64,000 nt of DNA from Alkalibacterium sp049389645 (GTDB lineage Bacteria > Bacillota > Bacilli > Lactobacillales > Carnobacteriaceae_A), in assembly GCF_049389645.1 (NCBI RefSeq), contig NZ_CP186540.1, positions 868,001 to 932,000 of the forward strand. Reading direction: 5' to 3'. Position 1 is the stretch's first letter. The number at the start of each line of letters is the position of its first letter. A program made the translations under genes and the position numbers. The notes beneath the pieces were generated by a model. It had not been told where the DNA came from, searched no databases, and saw nothing but the letters and a program-made list of their open reading frames with translations. Shown piece after piece: positions 51,511-60,270 of the stretch.

Positions 51511-52960
51511 GATTCATTCTCCCTTCGTAGTAGTTCAAGAGTTTTGTTAAGCTAAAGGTCAACGTGAAGTAGATAAGCATCGTGATGAAGAGAGGTAAAA
51601 TACCCTGGAAGGAGATCGAACGAACCACACGGGTTTGAAAGATCAGTTCCCCTACACCGATGACGGATACGATTGATGATTCTTTAATGATCGTAATGAA
51701 TTCATTCCCGAGCGCCGGCCAAATGTTCTTCAATGCCTGCGGGAAAATGATGTGACGCAACGCGTCGTTTTTGCTCATTCCTAAACTTCGAGCCGCTTCT
51801 TCCTGTCCTTTATTCACCGAGTTCAAACCACTTCTTATGATCTCAGCAATATACGCTCCGGAGTTCAGCGATACAGCTATGATCCCGGCAGTCAATGCAG
51901 GTAAGTTGAAAAACATCCCGGAAGCAAAGTAGATAAACATGACTTGGATCAGCATCGGTGTGCCACGAACGAATTCGATATAAGCCGTCGCTAATGCTCT
52001 GAATAAAAATCTTTTTGACAGACGCATCAAAGCGAGAATGGCGCCTAGAATAAGTCCGAAAAATACTGCGACAGCGGAGATGAGCAGGGTGATTTTAGTC
52101 CCATCCCAGAAATATCTCCAGTAATCTGAAACAAAACCGGATTCTTCATCACCCTGGGCCATATATTCGCCGGCTACAACGAGATAGTCTTCCGTTAAAT
52201 TCTGCTCTTCAATTTCCGCTAAACTCTGATTGACTGCTTCTACTAACGAATCTTCCCCTTGTCTGAAAGCAACGGCTGAGCCCGCATCATCGTCTTCCAT
52301 TTCAAATTCACCGACAAAAGTGAATAAATCTTCATCACTACCCGCATGCGCTTCTGCATTAGGTCCTTGCATGACGATCGCTTCGATACGGTTGGTTTTC
52401 AAAGCCAGCAGCAGATCACTCAAGTTAGTTAAACTCATAATTTCCGCATCATCTATCTGATCCGCCAAGCCTTCTTGTAAAGAGCTGGATTGAGCACCGA
52501 TACGCAACCCCTTCAGTGACTCCAGTGACGTATATACTTCTTGATCTTCGGTTCTTACCATAATATTTTGAAACGTTTTAAAGTAAATTTCAGAAAAGTC
52601 GACACTTTTTCGACGCTCTTCTGTGGGCGTCATCCCTGCAATGACTAGATCAACATTTCGCGCCTCTAATGCCGGCAGCAGACTGTCAAAACCAATGTCT
52701 TTAATTTCCAGTTCCACACCCAAGTCATCCGCTATTTTTTGGGCAATCATCATGTCCATACCAACGACCTGACGTTTGCCGTCTACCTCAGCATAAAACT
52801 CAAACGGTGGAAAGTCAGCACTTGTCCCAACAACCAGGACCCCTTCGTCCTGTACGCGCTCGAGAGCGGATCCGTCTTCTGCCGACACATGATCTGACGG
52901 TATGAACAGACCGGTCAACACAAGTAGAAATATCAGTACCCCTTTTACACTCTTTTTCAT
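51503..52960 (-). CDS. Polar amino acid ABC transporter, fused substrate-binding and permease protein
   Basis: The ATG at 52960 follows AAGGGGAG and gives 485 residues. A signal peptide (MKKSVKGVLIFLLVLTGLF, to about 28) is followed by an SBP_bac_3 domain (about 40-260: VLVVGTSADFPPFEF, GMDMMIAQKIADDLGV, DLVIAGMTPTEERRKSVDFS) and a permease domain (about 275-480: ALMRLSKRFLFRALATAYIEFVRGTP, the EEAARSLGMSKNDALRHIIFPQA coupling loop). GlnP-type fusions of this kind are common in Lactobacillales. The ligand (glutamine, arginine, cystine) is not determined by sequence. No lipobox is needed since the binding domain is tethered. Confidence 0.92.
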   Translation of the reverse strand: MKKSVKGVLIFLLVLTGLFIPSDHVSAEDGSALERVQDEGVLVVGTSADFPPFEFYAEVDGKRQVVGMDMMIAQKIADDLGVELEIKDIGFDSLLPALEARNVDLVIAGMTPTEERRKSVDFSEIYFKTFQNIMVRTEDQEVYTSLESLKGLRIGAQSSSLQEGLADQIDDAEIMSLTNLSDLLLALKTNRIEAIVMQGPNAEAHAGSDEDLFTFVGEFEMEDDDAGSAVAFRQGEDSLVEAVNQSLAEIEEQNLTEDYLVVAGEYMAQGDEESGFVSDYWRYFWDGTKITLLISAVAVFFGLILGAILALMRLSKRFLFRALATAYIEFVRGTPMLIQVMFIYFASGMFFNLPALTAGIIAVSLNSGAYIAEIIRSGLNSVNKGQEEAARSLGMSKNDALRHIIFPQALKNIWPALGNEFITIIKESSIVSVIGVGELIFQTRVVRSISFQGILPLFITMLIYFTLTFSLTKLLNYYEGRMNHD

Positions 52961-53236
52961 CTCATTCTCCCCTTTGTTGTCTTTCATTAATCAACTTAAA
53001 AAGTATCATACCACCGTAAAAGTAATTATGCAATATAATTATAAAATAAGAATAAATAATAACGTTTACATACCTTTAATGCATATTTAATGCATAAAAA
53101 GAGTAATCATGCATTCGATTATTCAAAAAAAGAGTTGCCAGCGCGTCTGATTTTTGGAGCACGTTTATGAGCGATCAAGCAAAAAAAGCGAAAGAAGCTG
53201 GGACATAAGTCCCAGCCTCTTTCGCCACATCATAGT
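52961..53236 (-). promoter_or_regulatory. Promoter region of the amino acid ABC operon with ATGCAT repeats
   Basis: TTGCAT-17 bp-TATGAT (53005-53033, minus strand) is the likely promoter. Upstream of it ATGCAT occurs at 53079, 53090 and 53109, the first two forming an extended near-palindrome separated by five A/T bases. AT-rich paired sites of this kind resemble binding sites of amino-acid-responsive repressors (ArgR, CodY), but no defined consensus fits. Confidence 0.5.
53181..53225 (-). terminator. Terminator of the MORN-like gene
   Basis: GCGAAAGAAGCTGGGAC pairs with GTCCCAGCCTCTTTCGC around ATAA with one bulge, and on the minus strand is followed by TTTTTTTGC. It lies right after the stop of the MORN-like gene. 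Confidence 0.88.
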
Positions 53237-53530
53237 TTAATTCAGCATCTTGCCATCTTTAAATTCTTCGTCATATTCGATCTGATCGTCTTTAGAGTAA
53301 CGGATCCAGCGGCCGTTTTTCTGGTTCTCTTTGAAATTACCCACTTGCCATAACTCACCCGTCTGCCTGTAGAAAACCCATTCCCCTTCCATTTCCCCAT
53401 CAATATAAGGACCTTTGGATTTTACTGTGCCATCTTTGAAATAATAAGTTAGGAAGTCGCCTTTTAGCTCATAAACTTTCTGTCCATTTGCATACGTCTT
53501 TTTTTCCAGCATTTTAGTCGAAGGAATCAT
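53237..53530 (-). CDS. MORN/YwqK-like repeat protein
   Basis: A 97-residue protein of about four imperfect repeats of the form KDGTVKSKGPYIDGEMEGEWVF and TGELWQVGNFKENQKNGRWI, the beta-hairpin unit of the MORN_2/YwqK family (YxxGxxxGxW). Such proteins occur as short solenoids, in some cases annotated as YwqK antitoxins, but no toxin is nearby. AGGAGAGAAG precedes the start. It lies 21 bp after the gluconokinase gene. Confidence 0.82.
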   Translation of the reverse strand: MIPSTKMLEKKTYANGQKVYELKGDFLTYYFKDGTVKSKGPYIDGEMEGEWVFYRQTGELWQVGNFKENQKNGRWIRYSKDDQIEYDEEFKDGKMLN

Positions 53531-53551
53531 TCCTTCTTCTCTCCTTTCGGC

Positions 53552-55084
53552 TCATTTATATGTTTTCTGAAAAGCAGTGAGACTGTCATATTCTTCTTCA
53601 AACAGGTGACTTAACCGATGATAAATTGGCATGAGCTTTTTGTAGATGGCCACGACATCCGGATTCGGTTCAGTGGTTTCTTTCATTTCCACCATGTTTT
53701 TCACTTCAGATAGATCATCGATATCTCCCAGCGCATACCGTCCCAAGACAACGGCACCCAAGCAGGCACTTTCTCCTGTTTGTGGAATATGTATTTCCTG
53801 ATCAAAAACATCGGCCAACATCTGGACCCATACTTCTGATCTCACAAAGCCGCCGGTCGCATGTACTTTCTTTGGTCGTCCGATCAGTTCTTCCAAAGCT
53901 AAGAAGACTGTATACAAATTCATATTTATACCTTCCAACACGGCCCGCATCATGTGTGCTTTTTTGTGATGCATCGCTAAGCCGTAAAAAGAACCCCGGG
54001 CATTAGCATTCCAGGAAGGCGCACGTTCGCCTGATAAATATGGATGGAATATAAGCCCGTTCGATCCCGCTTGAACAGTCGCCATTTTTTCCGTTATGAC
54101 ATTATATGGATCTATGCCGCGGGTTTTTGCTTCTCCTATTTCTTCCTGGCATAACTCATCTCTCAACCAGCGCAATATCATGCCGCCACTGTTGACAGGT
54201 CCGCCGATGACCCAGTGATTTTCAGTTAACGCATAACAGAAGATTCTGCCTTTTGCATCCGTCACCGGTTTATCCGTCACTGTTCGAATCGCACCGCTGG
54301 TTCCGATGGTTAAGGCGACGACACCCTCATCGATCGCGTTTACGCCTAAATTGGCCAGACACCCATCGTTAGCTCCAATGACGACAGGCGTGTCTATAGC
54401 GACTCCCATTACTTGAGCATGCGCTTCATTCATTCCGGTAAACACTGACGTCGTTGGGACCAGTTCAGATAATTTCTCACTGGTTATTTGAGCTGTTTCC
54501 AGTGCTTCTTCATCCCAATCCAAGGTATGCATGTTAAAAAGACCCGTCGCAGACGCAACAGAATAATCCACGACATACTTATCGAAAAGATGATAAAAGA
54601 CATATTCTTTGATCCCGATAAACCGGTGAGTCTGTTCAAAAATAGCAGCTTTCTCTGCTTTTAACCACATGAGTTTCGTGAGCGGTGACATAGGATGAAT
54701 GGGTGTGCCAGTTTTTTCATAGATCGACTGGCCGTTCGTTTCCTTTAACTTAACAGCGTAAGGCTCGCTTCGCTGGTCCGCCCATATGATAGAAGCCGTT
54801 AAGGGTTTTCCGCTGGCATCCACCGCTATAAAACTGTGCATGGCTGCACTGAAAGAAATCAGCTGGATGTCGTCTTTTGATACTTCTGATTTTTCCATCA
54901 ATGTTTTGACCGAAATCATGACCGCTTTTACTATTTCATCAGGGTCTTGTTCCGAGGCCTGCGGTTCTGGATGGTACATCGGATAGTCGACTGATGCCTG
55001 ACTTATATTTTTACCTTTTTTAGAAAAAAGGACAGCTTTTGTACTCGTGGTTCCAATATCTACACCAATGGCATAGTGACTCAT
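53552..55084 (-). CDS. gntK: Gluconokinase, FGGY family
   Basis: The 510-residue kinase phosphorylates gluconate (or a related sugar) with ATP. The start at MSHYAIG is chosen because AAGGAAGAAGGG precedes it and homologues begin IGVDIGTTSTKAVLF; an earlier in-frame ATG would add 50 atypical residues. The FGGY N-domain includes the phosphate-binding DIGTTSTKA and the SAAMHSFIAVD block; the C-domain has HPYLSGERAPSWNANARGSF near residue 350 and HATGGFVRSEVWVQMLADVF (FGGY signature 2). It is not in a gnt operon: no permease or regulator lies next to it, so the substrate is family-based. Confidence 0.85.
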   Translation of the reverse strand: MSHYAIGVDIGTTSTKAVLFSKKGKNISQASVDYPMYHPEPQASEQDPDEIVKAVMISVKTLMEKSEVSKDDIQLISFSAAMHSFIAVDASGKPLTASIIWADQRSEPYAVKLKETNGQSIYEKTGTPIHPMSPLTKLMWLKAEKAAIFEQTHRFIGIKEYVFYHLFDKYVVDYSVASATGLFNMHTLDWDEEALETAQITSEKLSELVPTTSVFTGMNEAHAQVMGVAIDTPVVIGANDGCLANLGVNAIDEGVVALTIGTSGAIRTVTDKPVTDAKGRIFCYALTENHWVIGGPVNSGGMILRWLRDELCQEEIGEAKTRGIDPYNVITEKMATVQAGSNGLIFHPYLSGERAPSWNANARGSFYGLAMHHKKAHMMRAVLEGINMNLYTVFLALEELIGRPKKVHATGGFVRSEVWVQMLADVFDQEIHIPQTGESACLGAVVLGRYALGDIDDLSEVKNMVEMKETTEPNPDVVAIYKKLMPIYHRLSHLFEEEYDSLTAFQKTYK

Positions 55085-55166
55085 TATGACCCTTCTTCCT
55101 TCAACACTTTCGTATAGCCAGTATAGCATCCCAAACTTGCTCGGACCACTTCCTTGTTGCAAAAGA

Positions 55167-55205
55167 AAAGCATACAAGACGAAAGCGATCCGTCTTGTAT
55201 GCTTT
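55167..55205 (-). terminator. Terminator of the endonuclease/phosphatase-family gene
   Basis: AAAGCATACAAGAC and GTCTTGTATGCTTT form a 14-bp perfect stem with an 11-base loop on the minus strand, followed by TCTTTTGC. Confidence 0.7.
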
Positions 55206-55234
55206 ATGATTTTTTTGATTATCCAGAACGCCAA

Positions 55235-56080
55235 TTACGCTTCATTCAGTGTTGCTTCAACTCCGAAATGGTCACTGACCACCGGACCATTTTGACCGTC
55301 GAAGACTATGCGGTAAGCAGCAATCTCTTTTTCGCTGTCAGCAAAGATATAATCTATGCGCTTTTCTTCCGCATGATCATCCCAGCCGTCGATGGCACTC
55401 GATACCGTGGCTTCTCCAATTCTTTCTTTAGCTTCCGTGAAAGCATCAGTCAGATACGGCGCTGTTTCTTTGATGTAGTCATAACCTTCCCGAGACACAG
55501 ACGCTTCATTGTTGAAGTCTCCCATAATCAGGAGCGGTGAACTTTTCGCATCCTCAACTGATTCAAGCGTCTGATCCCATTCGTGTTTAAACAGTCCATC
55601 ACCTGATGCATCTTGCCACCAGGAGTAATGGCAGGAAACAACGGTCCAGCTCTCTTGTTCACTCAAAGTTGTAGCTTTCAAAAGACGCCTCGTATAATGA
55701 TGGGCATAGTCTTTACATTTTGACACGCGTATACTCTGCGCTTCAATTGGATATCTAGAAAGAATCGCTACCCCTTCATCATAGGTATCATACCCAATAT
55801 GGTTGGCTGTCCAGCTCCAGAAATAAGGCAGTCCTTTAGCCCGTAACCCTTCAACGATAAGCAAGGCAAAGTTATCTGCTTTTATCTCCACGTCAGGATG
55901 GTCTCCGGTCGGTCTGACAAAGGTCGAATCGGTTACTGCTTCAGCGTCCATCGATTGATTGATCTCCTGCAGCGCTATAAAGCTATATCCATTTACGGCG
56001 ATCCAGTCAATGAGTTGACCTATTTTTTTTAATGGATCTTCTTCCATCCACGCATGCGTGTTAAGTGTTAAGACTTTCAT
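55235..56080 (-). CDS. Endonuclease/exonuclease/phosphatase family protein
   Basis: A 281-residue protein with the EEP fold: VLTLNTHAWMEEDPLKKI at the start, IALQEINQS near residue 36 (metal-binding Glu), LLIMGDFNNEAS near residue 180 (Asp-Asn), and VVSDHFGVEATL at the end (catalytic Asp-His). Phosphodiesterases, sphingomyelinases and exonucleases share this fold; the substrate is unknown. There is no signal peptide. It sits 23 bp after the PTS gene on the same strand and probably shares its transcript, hinting at a role with sugar phosphates. Confidence 0.85.
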   Translation of the reverse strand: MKVLTLNTHAWMEEDPLKKIGQLIDWIAVNGYSFIALQEINQSMDAEAVTDSTFVRPTGDHPDVEIKADNFALLIVEGLRAKGLPYFWSWTANHIGYDTYDEGVAILSRYPIEAQSIRVSKCKDYAHHYTRRLLKATTLSEQESWTVVSCHYSWWQDASGDGLFKHEWDQTLESVEDAKSSPLLIMGDFNNEASVSREGYDYIKETAPYLTDAFTEAKERIGEATVSSAIDGWDDHAEEKRIDYIFADSEKEIAAYRIVFDGQNGPVVSDHFGVEATLNEA

Positions 56081-56102
56081 CTGTTAGTCTCCTTACAATC
56101 TG

Positions 56103-58301
56103 TTATTTAACGGTACCAATACTGTCTGTTGCAATTACGTCATCCTCAGCTGTTAATTCAAAGGCTTGATTCTCTTTCAAATTAGTAAAAACTACCATGA
56201 TCGAAGTATCTTTATGGGCTTGTTCCACCTTGCTTCGGTACATATTGGCAATAGGCTGTCCCGCTTTGATGATTTGGTCTTCTTCGACAAGTACGTCAAA
56301 GGCACTGCCTTTCAAGTCTACCGTATCAATACCCATATGAACCAGCACTTCTAAGCCTTCAGCCGTTTCCAGACCGATCGCATGCTTCGTAGGGAAGATA
56401 CTTCTGACCTTGCCAGAAACAGGTGAAACGACTTCATTATCTGAAGGAACGACCGCAAAACCATCGCCCATCATTTTTTGAGAAAAGACCTTGTCATTGA
56501 CTTCCGTGATAGGTAACACCTGACCATTAGCTACAGAATAAATGGTTTGACCAGTCGATTCAACTGCTACCGTCGTTTTATTTGTTTCAGTTAAGTTGTT
56601 CTCAGTCGTATTTTTTTTTGAAGGTCCTTCATCAGTGAGTGACGATGCGGGAATAGGTGCACCGGATTCCAATACATCTATAATATCCGATTTCAAGACA
56701 TCAGCTTTTGGTCCGTAAATTGCTTGAACACCTGTATCTTTATGAACGAGTCCCATAGCTCCCGCTTTTTTCCAGTTCGCTTCACTGCCCACTTTATTCG
56801 TATCTTTTACCGTCACACGTAATCGTGTCATGCACGCATCAACGTCCGAGATGTTGTCTTTTCCACCAAGTAAATGAATGACATCATACACTTGTTGAGA
56901 GGCATCTATTTTTTCGCCTGAAGCTTCGTCTTGACCGTTGCCTTCATAATTCCCTTTACGTCCAGGTGTCGCATATTTGAAGCGTTTGATCAAGAAGTCG
57001 GCGATAAAATACATCACTACAGCGAACAAGATGGTGACCCAAATGTAGTTAAACAAGTCCCAACCTAATCCGGCGCTTAATGCTAAAGGTGTCCGTGATA
57101 AGAGTTCGATATTACCAAAGGCATGGACACGTAGCGGCAAAACATCTGCCATCGCAAAAGCTAACCCTTGAACGATTGCATACACACCATAAAGCGGCAT
57201 CGCTGCAAACATAAACATGAATTCCAGAGGTTCCGTTACCCCGGTCAAGAAGACTGCTAATCCAGCGGAAAGATACATGGACTTGTAGGATTTACGTTTA
57301 TCTTCGTCTACATTTTTATACATCGCATAAGCCAGACCCATCAACGTTCCGGATGAACCGATCATTTGACCGACTTTAAATCGTGCAGGGACAAAGTTTT
57401 CCATAGCGAATTGATATGTGCTCGTGTCACCGGCATGATCCAGATTCACTAAGTCTCTTGCCCACGCCAGCCATAAAGGATCCTGACCAAAGACAAATGA
57501 TCCTTGTTGAGCCCCACTTAGGATCTCATAGGTCCCACCAAGCGGTGTGTAATTAATTGGAATAGTTAACATGTGATGCAGACCAAACGGCAGGAGCAAA
57601 CGCTCGAGTGTTCCGAATAAAAACGGAGCTAATATGGGTGCTGTATCTTGTGATTCAGCAATCCAGACACCGAAACTGTTGATTCCACCTTGAATGACCG
57701 GCCAGACGAAAGCTAAAACAATTGCAGCGATCAGTGACCATAAAATGACCACAAAGGGCACAAATCGTTTCCCATTAAAGAAAGACAGGGCGTCCGGTAA
57801 CTTTCTATATTTATAGTATTTATTGAAAGCCATGGCTCCCATAAATCCGGCAATAATACCGACGAAGACACCCATATTTAAAGCAGGCGCTTCCAAGACA
57901 CTGATAAAGTAACCATTTACAGGGATCTCTGTTCCAAGCAACGTCTGCGTAACAGCCGCTTCATCACCCAGCATATCTTGGGTGACTCCAAAAATAGCCC
58001 CGGTGATACGGTTGATTAAAATGAAACTGATTCCGGCTGCAAAGGCACCGCCGGCTCTATCTTTCGCCCAACTTCCACCGATGGCAAGAGCGAACAGGAT
58101 GTGAAGATTCCCAATGATTGCCCAACCAATGCTTTCAATAACGCTTCCAACAGCTATTAAAGCCTGCAAATCAGGATTGATCAGCGGAATAGACCCACCG
58201 ATACTGATCATCAAACCTGCCGCGGGCATAACTGCGATAACCCCCATCAAGGATTTACCAAATTTCTGCCAGAATTCAAAATTCATTATTTTTTTCATCA
58301 T
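56103..58301 (-). CDS. PTS system IICBA component, maltose/glucose type
   Basis: The 732-residue protein holds the whole sugar-specific PTS permease: IIC with about ten membrane helices (1-450), IIB (about 460-550, phospho-Cys in DVDACMTRLRVTV) and IIA (about 600-725, phospho-His in VLVHMGIDTVDLKG). The IIC sequence (FGLHHMLTIPINYTPLGGTYE, LTGVTEPLEFMFMFAAMPLY) fits the glucose/maltose branch. Its place between a GH13 alpha-glucosidase and a sugar-related gene points to maltose or isomaltose-type glucosides. A candidate cre site lies upstream of the glucosidase gene that precedes it. Confidence 0.9.
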   Translation of the reverse strand: MMKKIMNFEFWQKFGKSLMGVIAVMPAAGLMISIGGSIPLINPDLQALIAVGSVIESIGWAIIGNLHILFALAIGGSWAKDRAGGAFAAGISFILINRITGAIFGVTQDMLGDEAAVTQTLLGTEIPVNGYFISVLEAPALNMGVFVGIIAGFMGAMAFNKYYKYRKLPDALSFFNGKRFVPFVVILWSLIAAIVLAFVWPVIQGGINSFGVWIAESQDTAPILAPFLFGTLERLLLPFGLHHMLTIPINYTPLGGTYEILSGAQQGSFVFGQDPLWLAWARDLVNLDHAGDTSTYQFAMENFVPARFKVGQMIGSSGTLMGLAYAMYKNVDEDKRKSYKSMYLSAGLAVFLTGVTEPLEFMFMFAAMPLYGVYAIVQGLAFAMADVLPLRVHAFGNIELLSRTPLALSAGLGWDLFNYIWVTILFAVVMYFIADFLIKRFKYATPGRKGNYEGNGQDEASGEKIDASQQVYDVIHLLGGKDNISDVDACMTRLRVTVKDTNKVGSEANWKKAGAMGLVHKDTGVQAIYGPKADVLKSDIIDVLESGAPIPASSLTDEGPSKKNTTENNLTETNKTTVAVESTGQTIYSVANGQVLPITEVNDKVFSQKMMGDGFAVVPSDNEVVSPVSGKVRSIFPTKHAIGLETAEGLEVLVHMGIDTVDLKGSAFDVLVEEDQIIKAGQPIANMYRSKVEQAHKDTSIMVVFTNLKENQAFELTAEDDVIATDSIGTVK

Positions 58302-58326
58302 TATTCTCCTCTATTAAATACTAATT

Positions 58327-60030
58327 TTATTCATTCAATGTATAATAATTTGGATCGCGCCATACTTTTTGTTTCGCCACTTTATAGACACGCGCTTCAT
58401 ATGGACGCAACGTCATGGTCGCATTCGATTCGTCTCTGACACTGTAATTGCTCAGTTTCATTTCTCCTAGTTCCAAATCTTCTGACAAATCAAACTCTGT
58501 GGACTGATTGAAGAGATTGACCATGATCGCATATTTAACGTTATCATAGGATCGCATATAGGCATATACGTGATCATGCTCTTTGGCAATGAGTTCATAA
58601 CGACCATACATCAGCGTTGGTGTCGTCTGACGCATTTGAATCATTTTTTTATAATGATAATAAATAGAATCCGGGTCATTTAATGATTGTTCTACGTTGA
58701 TATCCGGATAATTCGGATTGACGCCAAGCCAGGGGGTTCCCGTTGTGAAACCAGCTTCTGGTTCATTGGACCACTGCATCGGAGTGCGTGAATTGTCACG
58801 ACCGTTTTTCCAGATGTAAGCCATGATCTCCTCATGTGATTTTCCATTCTCGGTTTCGATCGCATACATATTCTTCATACCCACATCATCATAGTCTTCA
58901 ATAGAATCGAACTGAACATTGGTCATACCGATTTCCTGACCCTGATAGATAAACGGTGTACCCTGCATGAAGAAGTAAAATGTTGCCAGAGCCTTAGCTG
59001 ACGTCTTTCTTAAATCACCGTCATTCCCCCAGGTCGAAACAGACCGGGACTGATCATGATTTTCAATAAACAGCGCGTTCCAGCCACGACCATCCAGGCC
59101 TTTTTGCCAACGCGTCATCACCTCTTTGAGTTCATGGATTTCCAAGCCATCACCATTCGCTCCCCAAAGACTCAAATGTTCGAATTGGAAAATCATATTG
59201 AAGTAACCGCTGTCTTCGCCTACCCATCTATCCGCATCTCGAATCGTCACACCATTGGCTTCGCCTACGGTCATCACATCGTACTTATTTAGTGTGCGCT
59301 CAGCGAATTCTGAGAGGAACAGATCGATCCCAGCCTGATTCATATGACCATCAAAAGATGGGACGTATTTTTTATTCAAAGGGTTCGGCATATTAGGAAA
59401 GCCGTTTTTCTTTTTGATGTGCGAAATCGCATCTACTCGGAAGCCATCGATCCCTTTGTCCAGCCACCAGTTCACCATTTCATATAACTTCTCGCGGACG
59501 TTTGGATTATCCCAGTTCAAATCCGGTTGTTTTTTAGAGAAAACGTGCATAAAGTACTCTTTCGATTGTTCATCATATTCCCAAATGGAGCCTCCAAAAA
59601 TGGATTCCCAATTATTGATTTCTGAACCATCCGGCATCCCAGGATGCCAGATATAATAATCTCTATACGGATTATCTTTAGAAGAACGCGCTTCGATGAA
59701 CCATTCATGTTCATCCGACGTATGGTTGATAACGAGATCCATAATAATCCGCATCCCACGTTTATGGGTTTCTTCCAGTAACTCGTCAAAATCATTCATC
59801 GTACCGAATTCCTGCATGATCACGTGATAATCACTGATATCGTATCCGTTATCATCATTCGGCGACTGATAAATGGGGCTGACCCAAATGACATCAATGC
59901 CCAGCTCTTTGAGATAATCGAGTTTTTGAATGATCCCTCGTAGATCACCGATCCCGTCTCCGTTGGAATCATTAAAACTGCGCGGATAAATTTGATACGC
60001 GACCGCTTGTTTCCACCATTGTTTTTTCAT
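58327..60030 (-). CDS. GH13 alpha-glucosidase (oligo-1,6-glucosidase type)
   Basis: The enzyme splits short alpha-glucosides inside the cell. From ATG 60030 it has 567 residues with QIYPRSFNDSNGDGIGDLRGI at the start, DLVINHTSDEHEWFI (Asp-His), the nucleophile in DGFRVDAISHI near residue 200, the acid Glu in TVGEANG near residue 256, and FIENHDQSRSVS near residue 325. A GTG five codons earlier would sit inside the GGAG site. Subfamily GH13_31 covers oligo-1,6-glucosidase, dextran glucosidase and trehalose-6-P hydrolase; the exact specificity is open. It is the first gene of the unit with the PTS. Confidence 0.88.
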   Translation of the reverse strand: MKKQWWKQAVAYQIYPRSFNDSNGDGIGDLRGIIQKLDYLKELGIDVIWVSPIYQSPNDDNGYDISDYHVIMQEFGTMNDFDELLEETHKRGMRIIMDLVINHTSDEHEWFIEARSSKDNPYRDYYIWHPGMPDGSEINNWESIFGGSIWEYDEQSKEYFMHVFSKKQPDLNWDNPNVREKLYEMVNWWLDKGIDGFRVDAISHIKKKNGFPNMPNPLNKKYVPSFDGHMNQAGIDLFLSEFAERTLNKYDVMTVGEANGVTIRDADRWVGEDSGYFNMIFQFEHLSLWGANGDGLEIHELKEVMTRWQKGLDGRGWNALFIENHDQSRSVSTWGNDGDLRKTSAKALATFYFFMQGTPFIYQGQEIGMTNVQFDSIEDYDDVGMKNMYAIETENGKSHEEIMAYIWKNGRDNSRTPMQWSNEPEAGFTTGTPWLGVNPNYPDINVEQSLNDPDSIYYHYKKMIQMRQTTPTLMYGRYELIAKEHDHVYAYMRSYDNVKYAIMVNLFNQSTEFDLSEDLELGEMKLSNYSVRDESNATMTLRPYEARVYKVAKQKVWRDPNYYTLNE

Positions 60031-60049
60031 TTTGTCTTTTAACACTCCT

Positions 60050-60064
60050 ATGTAACCGTTAATA
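60050..60064 (+). promoter_or_regulatory. Candidate cre (CcpA) site
   Basis: ATGTAACCGTTAATA matches WTGNAANCGNWNNCW at 14 of 15 positions and lies between the promoter region and start codon of the minus-strand alpha-glucosidase gene, a place where CcpA blocks elongation or initiation. Carbon catabolite repression of the sugar genes is the expected effect. Confidence 0.6.
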
Positions 60065-60205
60065 TTTCACTCGAACTGAATTCAACTTGTCTATACAATC
60101 TTTATTTCTTAAGCAACATCCTTTATCTTATAGTCTCGCTCCCATTGTTTCAATACTTATCGAATTGTTATCGGTATCATTATTTTGAAAGTGGAGAAAA
60201 CATGG

Positions 60206-60234
60206 AAAAAGCTCTTGCTGTATCAGCAAGAGCT
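60206..60234 (-). terminator. Terminator of the pullulanase gene
   Basis: A perfect 11-bp stem AGCTCTTGCTG/CAGCAAGAGCT with loop TAT is followed on the minus strand by TTTTTCC. It lies about 35 bp after the pullulanase stop codon. Confidence 0.88.
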
Positions 60235-60270
60235 CTCCTTATTGTTATTCACATCTCCTAGACGAGTCGA

